From positions 1-64,000 of the forward strand of contig CAVRBW010000027.1 in the NCBI GenBank assembly GCA_963719325.1: a stretch of DNA of 64,000 nt. The letters are read 5' to 3'. Of the stretch, positions 51,391 through 59,551 are shown one piece after another. A model generated the notes under the pieces. It made no database searches, had not been told where the DNA came from, and was given only the letters and a program-made list of their open reading frames with translations. The DNA comes from DATBLE01 sp963719325 (GTDB taxonomy: Bacteria; Actinomycetota; Thermoleophilia; Gaiellales; Gaiellaceae). How positions within the stretch are numbered: position 1 is the stretch's first letter; every line of letters starts with the position of its first letter. The translations under genes were made by a program, and so were the position numbers.

Positions 51391-52479
51391 ATGGCGATCT
51401 CCTTCGCCCGCGGTGTGCCGGCGCCCGAGTGCCTCCCTGCCGAGGAGCTCGCCGACTGCGCGCGTGAAGCGCTCGAGCGCGACGGGGCGACCGTCCTCAA
51501 CTATGGGCCGGTGGGCGGCTACGCTCCGCTGCGGGAGTGGGTCGCGCAGCGCCACGGTGTCGACACGCGGCAAGTGCTGATCACGAACGGCTCGCTGCAG
51601 GGGCTGTCGCTCTTGGCGGGCGTGCTCGTCGAGCGCGGATCGCGCGTGCTCGTCGAAGGCCCCACGTACGATCGTGCGCTGCACATCGTCGCCCGCTACG
51701 AAGGCGAGCCCGTGATCGTGCCGATGGACGACGACGGCCTCGATCCGGACGCCCTGCATCTTCCCGCGGCGTTCCTCTACACGATCCCGACGTTCCAGAA
51801 CCCGAGCGGGCGCACGCTCTCGCTCGATCGACGTCATCGCATCGCCGAGCTGGCGCGCGACGGGCGCGTGCTGGTCGTCGAGGACGATCCCTACGCACTC
51901 GTCCGCTACGAAGGCGAGCTGCTGCCGAGCATCTACGAGCTGGCCGCAGGCGAAGGAGTCGTCTACTCGTTCTCCTTCTCGAAGATCGTCGCCCCGGGTC
52001 TCCGTGTCGGCTACCTCGTCGGCCCGACCGAGCTGATCGGGCGGCTCGAGGCGCTGGCCGTCCAGACGTACCTGACACCCGCGCTCCTTCCGCAGGCGAC
52101 TGCGTTCGAGTTCGTCCGCCGCGGCCGCCTCGAGCCGAACGTCGAGCGCGTGATCGGGCTGTTGCGCTCGCGGCGAGACGCGATGCTCGAGGCGTTCGAG
52201 GCAGAGCTGCCCGAGGGCTCGTCGTGGAGCAGGCCTCAGGGCGGCTACTTCTGCTGGCTCGACTTCCCATCCGGCACCGACGCCGGGGCGCTCCTGGCTC
52301 GCGCCGAGGAGCAAGGCGTGACGTTCGTGAAGGGCAGCGACTTCTTCCCGCCCGGGCAGGGCGGCGGCGCCTCAGCGCGGTTCGCTTACAGCTTCGTCTC
52401 GGTCGGCGACGTCCGGGAGGGAGTCGCGCGCCTTGCCGGACTTCTTCGTGAGCTGCGCTCGTCGCCGGTGGCGGTATAG
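51391..52479 (+). CDS. PLP-dependent aminotransferase, class I/II (2-aminoadipate/MocR-like)
   Basis: 362 aa from ATG at 51391. NYGPVGGYAPLREWVA, then the PLP-phosphate region LITNGSLQGLSLL, YTIPTFQNPSG, EDDPY, and Schiff-base Lys in SFSFSKIVAPGLRVGYL (near residue 205). Resembles LysN-type 2-aminoadipate and aromatic aminotransferases. Its end overlaps the convergent LapA gene by 108 bp. Confidence 0.88.
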   Translation: MAISFARGVPAPECLPAEELADCAREALERDGATVLNYGPVGGYAPLREWVAQRHGVDTRQVLITNGSLQGLSLLAGVLVERGSRVLVEGPTYDRALHIVARYEGEPVIVPMDDDGLDPDALHLPAAFLYTIPTFQNPSGRTLSLDRRHRIAELARDGRVLVVEDDPYALVRYEGELLPSIYELAAGEGVVYSFSFSKIVAPGLRVGYLVGPTELIGRLEALAVQTYLTPALLPQATAFEFVRRGRLEPNVERVIGLLRSRRDAMLEAFEAELPEGSSWSRPQGGYFCWLDFPSGTDAGALLARAEEQGVTFVKGSDFFPPGQGGGASARFAYSFVSVGDVREGVARLAGLLRELRSSPVAV

Positions 52480-52794
52480 CTGAGACAGCAGGATCCCGCC
52501 GACCATCCCGATCACGAGCAGGAGCAGGATCTCCCAGATCAGCCTCACCTTCGCGGTCGCGAACACGAAGTGGATGTTGATCTCTTTGCTGTTCTCGACG
52601 ACGAACGCGATCGAGTAGGCGACCACGAAGAGCAGCAATCCGATCTTCAGGTAGAGGATCGGCTGCCACGTCGAGGGCTGGTCGTTCTTCGCCCCCCGCT
52701 CAGGAGGCGGCGGTGACGACGCCGGCGGGGAGAGCGGCCCGGCAACCGGAGCCGGGGGCTGCTCGGGAATCCCGGGCGGCTGCGGTGCGCTCAC
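52372..52794 (-). CDS. LapA-domain (DUF1049) membrane protein
   Basis: 140 aa from ATG at 52794. Pro-rich N-terminal 45 residues, then two TM helices around LYLKIGLLLFVVAYSIAFVVENS and ILLLLVIGMVGGILLSQLY with the LapA signature between (KEINIHFVFATAKVRL). Ends in a charged tail that overlaps the aminotransferase 3' end. LapA proteins assist envelope polysaccharide assembly in Gram-negatives; role in actinobacteria unclear. Confidence 0.8.
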   Translation of the reverse strand: MSAPQPPGIPEQPPAPVAGPLSPPASSPPPPERGAKNDQPSTWQPILYLKIGLLLFVVAYSIAFVVENSKEINIHFVFATAKVRLIWEILLLLVIGMVGGILLSQLYRHRRRAQLTKKSGKARDSLPDVADRDEAVSEPR

Positions 52795-52804
52795 GGCGCG
52801 AAGC

Positions 52805-52993
52805 CTACGCCGCTGCGACTTCGCGCGCGAACGCGCTCACCGGCCGAGGCACGAGCCGCGGCTGCCGCGGCGGCTCGAGCGTTCCGCGCTCGGCGTGCCT
52901 GAACGTGGGACAGGGCGACTCCAGGACGAGCGCGCACAGCGCCCGCTTGTGGAAGAAGCAATCCTCGCACGTGACTTCGACCCGCTTGCCCAC
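52805..52993 (-). CDS. Small four-Cys (zinc-binding-like) protein
   Basis: 62 aa from GTG at 52993 with a preceding GGGGAGAG. Sequence V-T-C-E-D-C-F-F-H-K-R-A-L-C-A-L-V then SPCPTFRH: four Cys in C-x2-C-x8-C-x8-C spacing, followed by an Arg/Pro tail. Likely one bound metal. A start further upstream would add non-conserved sequence. Function unknown. Confidence 0.55.
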   Translation of the reverse strand: MGKRVEVTCEDCFFHKRALCALVLESPCPTFRHAERGTLEPPRQPRLVPRPVSAFAREVAAA

Positions 52994-53127
52994 GCTCTCC
53001 CCCGTCCCTCCCGGATGCCAGACGAACCGCCAGCGATGATAGGCCGGTCCAGTCGGCGATCAAGAGGCACGACCACGAAAACCATGCTGTTTGCGGACGA
53101 TTCGAAAATGCGGATATGCAGCGCTTT

Positions 53128-54147
53128 TTAATGCTTCGGCGGTAATGTTGCCAGCGCCTGCAACGCCTGTCGAAAACTCTCCACAGCGATCACCCGGACT
53201 CCTCCTGCGTACTTGCGGGCCTCTTTCGCGTTATCCCCAGCTGGCACAAGGAAGACGTCCACCTTCGCGCGGCGCACGCCAATCGCTTTTTGCTTCACTC
53301 CGCCGATCGGGATCACCGAGCCGTCCGGCTCGAGCTCGCCCGTCGCCGCGACCCGGTAGCCACGGTCGACGTCGTGTCCGAGCTCCTCGAGCACGTCCAA
53401 CGCAAAGGCGAGGCCCGCCGAGGGGCCGCCGATCGACCCCGCGTCGATCCGGACCGCGATCGGGAGCTTCACCTGCGTCGCCTGGTCGACGAGGATGCCG
53501 ATCAACGGACGCCCCTGGTCGCCGGCGATCGTCCCGACTCGCACCTGCCGGAGCCCGCTGCCGGAGCGCACGGTCAGCCGGACGCGCTCGCCGGGCTTGT
53601 GCTTGGAGATCAGGCGGCGCAGGTCGGCAGTCGTCCTGACGGTCGTGCCGTCGACGCCGACGATGACGTCTGTCGGCTGGAGGCCCGCCTTGGCGGCAGG
53701 CGAGCCCTCGACCACCTCCGAGATCAGCGCTCCGATTGCCCGCAGGGTGACGTCGTAACCGAGGTACTTCAGCGCCACGGCGCCGGCGATGTCCTGCGAG
53801 CGGGCCATCTCGCGGAGATCCTCGGTCCGCCGCTGGCGGTCGCTGGCGCCCGGCGGGTTGATCTGGCGCTCCGGAACGAGCGTCGCGCCGTCGTGGATCG
53901 ACGGGAAGAGCTGCTCGAAGAGCTTCGCGCGGCGGATGACGACGGCGTCGTAGTAGATGCCACCCGGTCCGCTGGGATCCTTGCCACCTTCGACGGAGAC
54001 GAGCGGGGCGACCGGCCGTGCAGAGTCGGGAAGGAGCAGGAACTCGTTCGACGGCCACAGCCAGAGGACGGCGGCGGTGGCGAGCAGCAGCATCAGCCCA
54101 CCGCCCAGTAGGCGTCCGGGTGAAAACAGCTTCCGACCGGTCAACAA
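53128..54147 (-). CDS. PDZ-Lon (YlbL-like) membrane-anchored protease
   Basis: 339 aa from TTG at 54147; open from 54219 inside a tandem repeat, with ATG at 54093 also possible. N-terminal TM anchor (GGGLMLLLATAAVLWLW), PDZ domain around about 130-210 (GSPAAKAGLQPTDVIVGVDG), then a Lon-type serine protease domain with nucleophile Ser in GGPSAGLAFAL and Lys in GGVKQKAIGVRRA. Acts at the outer face of the membrane. YlbL in Bacillus degrades checkpoint or regulatory proteins. Confidence 0.9.
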   Translation of the reverse strand: MLTGRKLFSPGRLLGGGLMLLLATAAVLWLWPSNEFLLLPDSARPVAPLVSVEGGKDPSGPGGIYYDAVVIRRAKLFEQLFPSIHDGATLVPERQINPPGASDRQRRTEDLREMARSQDIAGAVALKYLGYDVTLRAIGALISEVVEGSPAAKAGLQPTDVIVGVDGTTVRTTADLRRLISKHKPGERVRLTVRSGSGLRQVRVGTIAGDQGRPLIGILVDQATQVKLPIAVRIDAGSIGGPSAGLAFALDVLEELGHDVDRGYRVAATGELEPDGSVIPIGGVKQKAIGVRRAKVDVFLVPAGDNAKEARKYAGGVRVIAVESFRQALQALATLPPKH

Positions 54148-54198
54148 AGGCCCACTTCTCGACCCTTCTAGGGCCGCTGCCGTTGACGGCCGGAGCCG

Positions 54199-54351
54199 GG
54201 CCCATGGTTGGTGGCGCATCGGCGAGCGTTGCCCGACGAGGCTGCCGGAGGCCCATGGTTGGTGGCGCCTCGGCGGGCGTTGCCCGTCGAGGCTGCCGGA
54301 GGCCCATGGTTGGTGGCGCGTCGGCGGGCTTTGCCCGTCGAGGCTGCGGGA
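54199..54351. repeat. Three tandem copies of a 51-bp repeat
   Basis: Units start at 54199, 54250 and 54301, each beginning GGCCCATGGTTGGTGGCGC, differing by a few bases. The length is a multiple of three (17 codons) but no gene here is convincing, so I treat it as a non-coding tandem array between the SDR and protease genes. Confidence 0.8.
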
Positions 54352-54415
54352 GAGGTTGCCCGGCGGGAGGCCAGGGTCGCTTTGCAGTGCGCTGCCGCGA
54401 AGGCGGGGACCCGTC

Positions 54416-54434
54416 GGGGAACCCTGGGTTCCCC
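54416..54434 (-). terminator. Terminator after SDR gene
   Basis: GGGGAACCC-T-GGGTTCCCC, a perfect 9-bp stem with a 1-nt centre, immediately 3' of the SDR stop at 54439. Confidence 0.65.
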
Positions 54435-54438
54435 CACG

Positions 54439-55173
54439 CTAGAGCAAGTTGCGGGTCAAGCCGCCGTCGACCGGCACGACCGCACCGGTCATGTAGCCGG
54501 CGCGGTCGGAGGCGAGGAAGGAGACGACCGCCCCGATCTCGGCCGGGTCTCCGACCCGCCCGAGCGGGATGTCGTCGGTCGGTGCGGAGTCACCGTAGAC
54601 GGCGCGGATGCGCTCGGTGTCGATCCGGCCAGGGGCGATCGTGTTGACCGTGATCCCCCTGGGCCCGACCTCGCGGGCCAAGGTCTTCATCCAGCCGACC
54701 ACGCCGGGCCGGAGCGCATTCGACAGCGCCAAATTGTCGATCGGCGCCCGCACCGAGCTCGACTCGATGTTGACGATCCGGCCGCGACCGCTCTTCTCCA
54801 GGTGAGGCAGGCACAGGTTGGTCAGCCGGATCACCGAGAGCAGGAGCAGCTCGACCGCCTCCTCGATCGCCTCGTCTCCGACACCGACCGCCGGGCCTGC
54901 CGGCGGTCCGCCGCCGTTGTTGACGAGGATGTCGATTCCGCCGAACGCGTCGATCGTCAGGTCGACGAGCTTGGCCAGGTCCTTCGGGACGATCAGGTCA
55001 CCGCGAACCGGCAGTGCGCCGATCCGCTCGGCCTCGCGCTCGAGTACGTCGCGCCGTCTGGCGAACATCGCCACGTTCGCGCCCTCGGCGGCGAGCGTCT
55101 CGGCGATCGCGAGGCCCATTCCGGACGAGGCGCCGCAGACGATCGCAGTCCTTCCGCGGAGTCCGAGATCCAT
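54439..55173 (-). CDS. Short-chain dehydrogenase/reductase lacking the usual Tyr-x3-Lys
   Basis: 244 aa from ATG at 55173. NAD(P) site G-A-S-S-G-M-G near 15-21 and NNGG (about 93-96, normally NNAG). The catalytic region reads S-S-S-V-R-A-P-I-D-N-L-A-L-S-N-A-L, so the canonical Tyr-x3-Lys is replaced by Leu-x3-Asn. C-terminal APGRIDTER and the GAVVPVDGG end are normal. The subfamily is known in actinobacteria, but the reaction is unassigned. Confidence 0.85.
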   Translation of the reverse strand: MDLGLRGRTAIVCGASSGMGLAIAETLAAEGANVAMFARRRDVLEREAERIGALPVRGDLIVPKDLAKLVDLTIDAFGGIDILVNNGGGPPAGPAVGVGDEAIEEAVELLLLSVIRLTNLCLPHLEKSGRGRIVNIESSSVRAPIDNLALSNALRPGVVGWMKTLAREVGPRGITVNTIAPGRIDTERIRAVYGDSAPTDDIPLGRVGDPAEIGAVVSFLASDRAGYMTGAVVPVDGGLTRNLL

Positions 55174-55189
55174 CGGCGTCAGCTTAGAG

Positions 55190-55217
55190 GCAGTGACAGA
55201 CCCAGGTCTGTCACTGC
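55190..55217. terminator. Perfect 13-bp hairpin between Nudix and SDR genes
   Basis: GCAGTGACAGACC-CA-GGTCTGTCACTGC, placed between the SDR start (55173) and the Nudix stop (55220). Could terminate the Nudix unit or act as a binding site for a regulator of the SDR gene. Confidence 0.55.
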
Positions 55218-55219
55218 GG

Positions 55220-55648
55220 TTACGTCCAGACGGCGGTCTCGCCGCGCTCAAGCGCATCGCGCAGGCGGTTCCGGTGAATGCCCCAGAGCACGGCCAAGGC
55301 CTCCTCGGGCGCAAACCAGCGCGCATCCGACGACTCCTCCGTGGCTCGCGGCTCGCCGTCGACGAAGCGGCATTCGAAGCAAACGGAGACGTAGGCCACG
55401 ATGTCTCCGTTCGGGTAGGTGATCGTCGTCTGAGCCGGGTTCGAGTAGACGCCGACCAGGCGGACAACCTCGGTTTGGCAGCCCGTCTCTTCCTCGACCT
55501 CTCGGACGACGGCCTCCGCGATCGTCTCGCCGCGCTCGACGGCTCCCCCGGGAAGCGCCCACACGTCAAGGTCGCGACGGCGCTGGAGCAAGACCCTGCC
55601 GCTCACGTCCAGGGCGACCGCGCAGACGGTGGTCCGTCGCCCGCTCAG
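55220..55648 (-). CDS. Nudix hydrolase, unusual start
   Basis: The Nudix box GAVERGETIAEAVVREVEEE (G-x5-E-x7-R-E-x2-E-E-x-G) is complete. Conserved sequence begins before any in-frame ATG/GTG/TTG; the best fit is CTG at 55648, overlapping the mdh stop, giving 142 aa. The alternative GTG at 55606 would cut the first strand (CAVALDVSGRVLLQRR). Hydrolyses a nucleoside diphosphate linked to another group; substrate unknown. Confidence 0.8.
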   Translation of the reverse strand: MSGRRTTVCAVALDVSGRVLLQRRRDLDVWALPGGAVERGETIAEAVVREVEEETGCQTEVVRLVGVYSNPAQTTITYPNGDIVAYVSVCFECRFVDGEPRATEESSDARWFAPEEALAVLWGIHRNRLRDALERGETAVWT

Positions 55649-56616
55649 CGCTTCTTCAGCACCTGGACGACGTCTCGGACCGCGGCCGCCGACTCTTTGA
55701 ACATCCGCTTCTCGGCGTCGGAGAGCTTGAGCTTCACGATCTCCTCGACGCCGCCGGCTCCGAGCTTCACGGGGACGCCCATGTACAGATCGCGGACGCC
55801 GTACTCGCCCTCGAGGTAGGCGGTGCAGGGCAGGACGCGCTTCTGGTCGAGCACGATCGCGTCGACCATCTGCGCCGCGGCCGCGCCGGGCGCGTACCAG
55901 GCAGAGGTGCCGAGGAGGTCGACGATCTCGCCTCCGCCGCCGCGGGTCCGCTCGACCATCTTCGTGATTCGCGCGCGGGAGACGAGCTGCTCGAGCGGGA
56001 TCCCGCCGACGGTGGTCGCGGAGACGACGGGCACCATCTGGTCGCCGTGGCCGCCAAGGACCATCGCCGTGACGTCCTTGACGGAGCAGCCGGTCTCCCA
56101 GGCGATGAAGGCGGAGAAGCGTGCGGTATCGAGGATCCCGGCCATCCCGAAAACGCGGTTCTTCTTGAAGCGCGAGGCCGTCTTGGCCACGTGGCACATC
56201 GCGTCGAGGGGATTGGAGACGACGACGACGATCGCGTCGCGCGAGCGCTTGACCACCTCACGGGTGACGGAGCCGACGATTGCCTCGTTCGTCGTCACCA
56301 GGTCGTCGCGGCTCATCCCCGGGGAGCGAGGCTTGCCGGCGGTGATCACGACGACGTCCGAGCCCTCCGTCTCGTCGTAGTCGTTCGTGCCGACGATGTT
56401 CGGCTCGAAGCCGAGGACGGAACCGGCCTGGTTCATGTCGAGCGCCTTCCCCTGCGGGAAGTTCGGGATGATGTCGACCAGGACGACGTCCGCGTAGTCG
56501 CGCCGAGCCACCTCCAGCGCGCACGTGGCGCCGACGTTACCGGCGCCCACGATCGTCACCTTCCGCCTTCCGACCGTCGGCTTGAACTCGTAGCGGCCGC
56601 GGGGCAGCTGACTCAT
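55645..56616 (-). CDS. mdh: Malate dehydrogenase (LDH-like)
   Basis: 323 aa from ATG at 56616, overlapping icd (ATGA). NAD site TIVGAGNVGATCALE (about 21-35), substrate loop ITAGKPRSPGMSRDDL with Arg, VSNPLDAM, and catalytic His in VLGGHGDQMVP (near 190). NPLD and the MSR loop favour malate over lactate. A TCA gene next to icd and gltA. Confidence 0.92.
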   Translation of the reverse strand: MSQLPRGRYEFKPTVGRRKVTIVGAGNVGATCALEVARRDYADVVLVDIIPNFPQGKALDMNQAGSVLGFEPNIVGTNDYDETEGSDVVVITAGKPRSPGMSRDDLVTTNEAIVGSVTREVVKRSRDAIVVVVSNPLDAMCHVAKTASRFKKNRVFGMAGILDTARFSAFIAWETGCSVKDVTAMVLGGHGDQMVPVVSATTVGGIPLEQLVSRARITKMVERTRGGGGEIVDLLGTSAWYAPGAAAAQMVDAIVLDQKRVLPCTAYLEGEYGVRDLYMGVPVKLGAGGVEEIVKLKLSDAEKRMFKESAAAVRDVVQVLKKR

Positions 56617-57707
56617 CGGACCGTTACTCCGAGTTTCTCGACGATCGCGTCGGCGACCCCGCTCGTCCCGACCGCGGTCGGGTCGTCGCGGGCCGGCTTC
56701 ATGTCGTAGGTCACGCTCCTCCCCTCGCGGATGACGTCGGCGATCGCGGCCTCGAGCCGGTCGGCCGCGTCCTGCTCCTCCAGGTGGCGCAGCATCAGCA
56801 TCCCGGAGAGCATCTCGGCCATCGGATTGACCTTGTTCTGGCCCTTGTACTTGGGCGCGGAGCCGTGGGTCGGCTCGAACACCGCCGAGTGCTCGCCGAA
56901 GTTCGCGCCGGGCGCCATCCCCAGCCCGCCGATCATCCCGGCGCAGAGGTCGGAAAGGACGTCGCCGTAGAGGTTCGGCAGCACGAGCACGTCGTACTCC
57001 TCCGGACGCTGGACGAGCTGCATGCACATGTTGTCCACGATCCGGTCGTCGAACGCGATGTCCGGGTTCTGCTCGGCGACCTCGCGCGCGACCCGCAGCC
57101 AGAGCCCGTCCGAGAACTTCATGATGTTCGCCTTGTGCACCGCCGTGATCTTCCGCCGGCCGTTGCGGCGCGCGTAGTCGAACGCGAACTCGAAGATCCG
57201 TCTCGTGCCGGTGACGGAGATCGGCTTGATCGAGATCCCCGCGTCGCGCCAGCGCAGCCTGCCGCCCTTCGACTCGATCCAGCGGATCAGCTCCTCCGCG
57301 TCGGGCGTGCCCTGCTCGTACTCGATCCCCGCGTAGAGGTCCTCGGTGTTCTCGCGGACGATGATCAGGTCGACGTCGTCGAAGCGCGATCGAACGCCCT
57401 CGTACGACTTGCACGGCCGCACCTGGGCGAACAGGTCCAGCTCACGCCGAAGGCCGACGTTGACCGAGCGGAAGCCGCCGCCGATCGGGGTGGTGATCGG
57501 CCCCTTCAGCGCGACGCCGTTTTCGCGGATCGAGTCGAGCACGTGTTCCGGGAGCGGGTTGCCGCCGTGCTCGTCCATCACGTCCGTGCCGGCGTGCTGG
57601 ACGTCCCAATCGAACTCGACGCCGGTCGCCTCGAGCACGCGGCGGGTCGCCTCGGTCAGCTCGGGGCCCGTACCGTCGCCGGGAATCAAGGTCACGCGGT
57701 GGGCCAC
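56613..57707 (-). CDS. icd: Isocitrate dehydrogenase (isopropylmalate-dehydrogenase-like type)
   Basis: 364 aa from GTG at 57707. TLIPGDGTGPELTEA, IIVRENTEDLYAG, AVHKANIMKFSDGLWL, and the cofactor end EPTHGSAPKYKGQNKVNP. The KANIMK and ENTEDLY motifs favour isocitrate dehydrogenase; the cofactor is probably NAD or NADP of the short (homodimer/homotetramer) class, and LeuB-type specificity cannot be excluded. Divergent from gltA across a 55-bp gap. Confidence 0.85.
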   Translation of the reverse strand: MAHRVTLIPGDGTGPELTEATRRVLEATGVEFDWDVQHAGTDVMDEHGGNPLPEHVLDSIRENGVALKGPITTPIGGGFRSVNVGLRRELDLFAQVRPCKSYEGVRSRFDDVDLIIVRENTEDLYAGIEYEQGTPDAEELIRWIESKGGRLRWRDAGISIKPISVTGTRRIFEFAFDYARRNGRRKITAVHKANIMKFSDGLWLRVAREVAEQNPDIAFDDRIVDNMCMQLVQRPEEYDVLVLPNLYGDVLSDLCAGMIGGLGMAPGANFGEHSAVFEPTHGSAPKYKGQNKVNPMAEMLSGMLMLRHLEEQDAADRLEAAIADVIREGRSVTYDMKPARDDPTAVGTSGVADAIVEKLGVTVR

Positions 57708-57762
57708 GGCGCTTGACTCTACCCCACGTGTTGAAGGCCGCGGTCCGGGTAGATTGCGGTTC

Positions 57763-58857
57763 GTGAACGAGTTCAAGGCCGGTCTCGAGGGCGTCGTCGC
57801 GGTCGAGACGGAGATCGCCGAGCCCGACCGCGAAGGCGGCTCGCTCCGCTACCGCGGCGTCGACATCGAGGAGCTGGTCGGGCACTACCCGTACGAGCGG
57901 GTCTGGGGCCTGCTCGTCGACAACGACCTGAGCTCGGCGATGCCCGATCCCGAGCCGTACGAGCCGGTGGCGCTCACGGGGAACACGCCCGCCGACCTGC
58001 AGGCAGAGACCGCCCGCCTGGGCGGCATCTGGTCCCTCGGCAAGCTGAGCGAGATCTCGGACGAGCAGGCCCGCACAGACCTCGGCCGACTCTCCGCGCA
58101 GATGATGGCGATTCTCGCGCGCTCCGCCCGGATCGCGGACGGCCACGAGGATTCGGTTCAGGAGGACGTCGTCGCCCAGGGGAAAACCGCTGCCGAGAAG
58201 TTCCTGCTCCGCTGGCGCGGCCATGCCGATCCGCGGCAGGTGCAGGCGCTCGACACCTACTGGATCTGCACGGCCGAGCACGGTCTGAACGCCTCGACCT
58301 TCACCGCCCGCGTCGTCGCCTCGACCGGCGCCGACTGCGGCGCCGCCCTCTCGGCGGCAGTCGGCGCGCTCTCAGGCCCGCTGCACGGAGGCGCCCCGGC
58401 GTACGTGAAGCCGATGCTCGAGGAGGTGGCCGCAACGGGTGACCCGGAACGCTGGGTGAAAGAGACACTCGATGCCGGCAAGCGGATCATGGGTTTCGGG
58501 CACCGTGTGTACCGCGCCGAGGATCCCCGGTCGCGGATCCTCAAGCAAACCGCGCGAGAGCTCGGCGCACCGCTGATCGCCGTCGCCGAGGAGCTCGAGC
58601 AGGCCGCCCTCGCCGAGCTTCAGAGGCGGCACCCGGAGCGGCCGCTGATGACGAACGTCGAGTACTACTCCGCTCTCGTCCTCGACGTCGCCGAGATTCC
58701 GTCTCCTGTCGCGCCGGCGATGTTCGCCTGCTCCCGCGTCGCCGGGTGGTCGGCGCACATCCTCGAGCAGAAGCGCACGGGTCGCCTCTTCCGGCCGTCG
58801 GCCCGCTACGTCGGGCCGGCGCCTCGCTCGCTGAACGGCGGCCAGGCCTCCTCCTGA
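57763..58857 (+). CDS. gltA: Citrate synthase (citrate synthase 2 type)
   Basis: 364 aa from GTG at 57763. N-terminal FKAGLEGVVAVETEIAEPD, the two catalytic His segments GALSGPLHGGAPAY and GFGHRVYRAEDPRS, and T-N-V-E-Y-Y-S-A-L-V-L-D where the catalytic Asp of GltA is a Glu, as in the actinobacterial citrate synthase 2 group. Ends SAHILEQKRTGRLFRP. Condenses oxaloacetate and acetyl-CoA; a 2-methylcitrate synthase role is possible. Confidence 0.9.
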   Translation: MNEFKAGLEGVVAVETEIAEPDREGGSLRYRGVDIEELVGHYPYERVWGLLVDNDLSSAMPDPEPYEPVALTGNTPADLQAETARLGGIWSLGKLSEISDEQARTDLGRLSAQMMAILARSARIADGHEDSVQEDVVAQGKTAAEKFLLRWRGHADPRQVQALDTYWICTAEHGLNASTFTARVVASTGADCGAALSAAVGALSGPLHGGAPAYVKPMLEEVAATGDPERWVKETLDAGKRIMGFGHRVYRAEDPRSRILKQTARELGAPLIAVAEELEQAALAELQRRHPERPLMTNVEYYSALVLDVAEIPSPVAPAMFACSRVAGWSAHILEQKRTGRLFRPSARYVGPAPRSLNGGQASS

Positions 58858-59345
58858 CGCTCGCCGAGGCAGCCGCTCGAGCCGCCGACCTCGCCGCGGA
58901 GGGGAAGGAGCGAGAGCTTGCCGACCTGCGCCGGCAGTGGGAAGACGAGGTCGAAGGTGCTGCCCGAAGCCCCGACTACCGCGAGCGGGCGGTCGCGTAC
59001 CGCGCAGTCGGCCAATTCCGCTTCCGGCAGAAGATCGAGCTGCTCGGCCGCGGGCTCGGCGACGAGAGTCCCGCCTGCCGCGGATCGGCGCTGATCTCGC
59101 TCGAGCTCCTCTCGCGGGACAGCCCCGGAGCGGTGAACTCCGTCCGTCCGCAGCTGCACACCCTGGGGAGCGCCGACGACAACCAGGCAGTACGACGCTT
59201 GGCGATCCTCTGCCTCCGGAACGGCTCGCCGCACCGCGACACGATCGTCCTGCTCGAGGGGCTCTCCGAAGACGACCGCCTCGAACGAGCGCTCCGCGAC
59301 GCGGCGGCAAAGGTCGCGTCCGCGCTCAAGAAGAAGGGTCGCTAG
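58746..59345 (+). CDS. HEAT-like helical repeat protein
   Basis: Conserved part starts near 58850 (LLLTLAEAAARAADLAAEG), overlapping the gltA end by only a few bases; the GTG at 58746 lies inside gltA and may not be the true start. Helical repeats of HEAT type: ERAVAYRAVGQFRFRQKIELLG, ACRGSALISLELL, VRRLAILCLRNG. No catalytic motif; likely a scaffold. Follows gltA and could be co-transcribed. Confidence 0.6.
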   Translation: MVGAHPRAEAHGSPLPAVGPLRRAGASLAERRPGLLLTLAEAAARAADLAAEGKERELADLRRQWEDEVEGAARSPDYRERAVAYRAVGQFRFRQKIELLGRGLGDESPACRGSALISLELLSRDSPGAVNSVRPQLHTLGSADDNQAVRRLAILCLRNGSPHRDTIVLLEGLSEDDRLERALRDAAAKVASALKKKGR

Positions 59346-59349
59346 AGCT

Positions 59350-59517
59350 CTACGCGCGCATGCAGCCGCAGGTGTTCGCGTCGCGCCCGCACGACGGGCA
59401 GACCCGGCGGTGACGGCGGCGCTCGAGGAGGTTCTTCACCACGCCCGACTCGATCATCAGCCACCCGGCGGCGGTGGTCAGCGCCAGCAACCCGACGAGT
59501 TGGGGATCGAGCTCCAC
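59350..59517 (-). CDS. Small TM-anchored zinc-ribbon protein (55 aa)
   Basis: GTG at 59517. Hydrophobic helix QLVGLLALTTAAGWLM, then basic KNLLERRRHRR and a Cys motif V-C-P-S-C-G-R-D-A-N-T-C-G-C-M, fitting one zinc ribbon on the membrane face. Found by reading the minus strand; the competing frame over the same bases is a shadow. Function unknown. Confidence 0.55.
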   Translation of the reverse strand: MELDPQLVGLLALTTAAGWLMIESGVVKNLLERRRHRRVCPSCGRDANTCGCMRA

Positions 59518-59551
59518 ACGTCTCTTGTTGCACCGCGTCGCGGTGCGAAAC

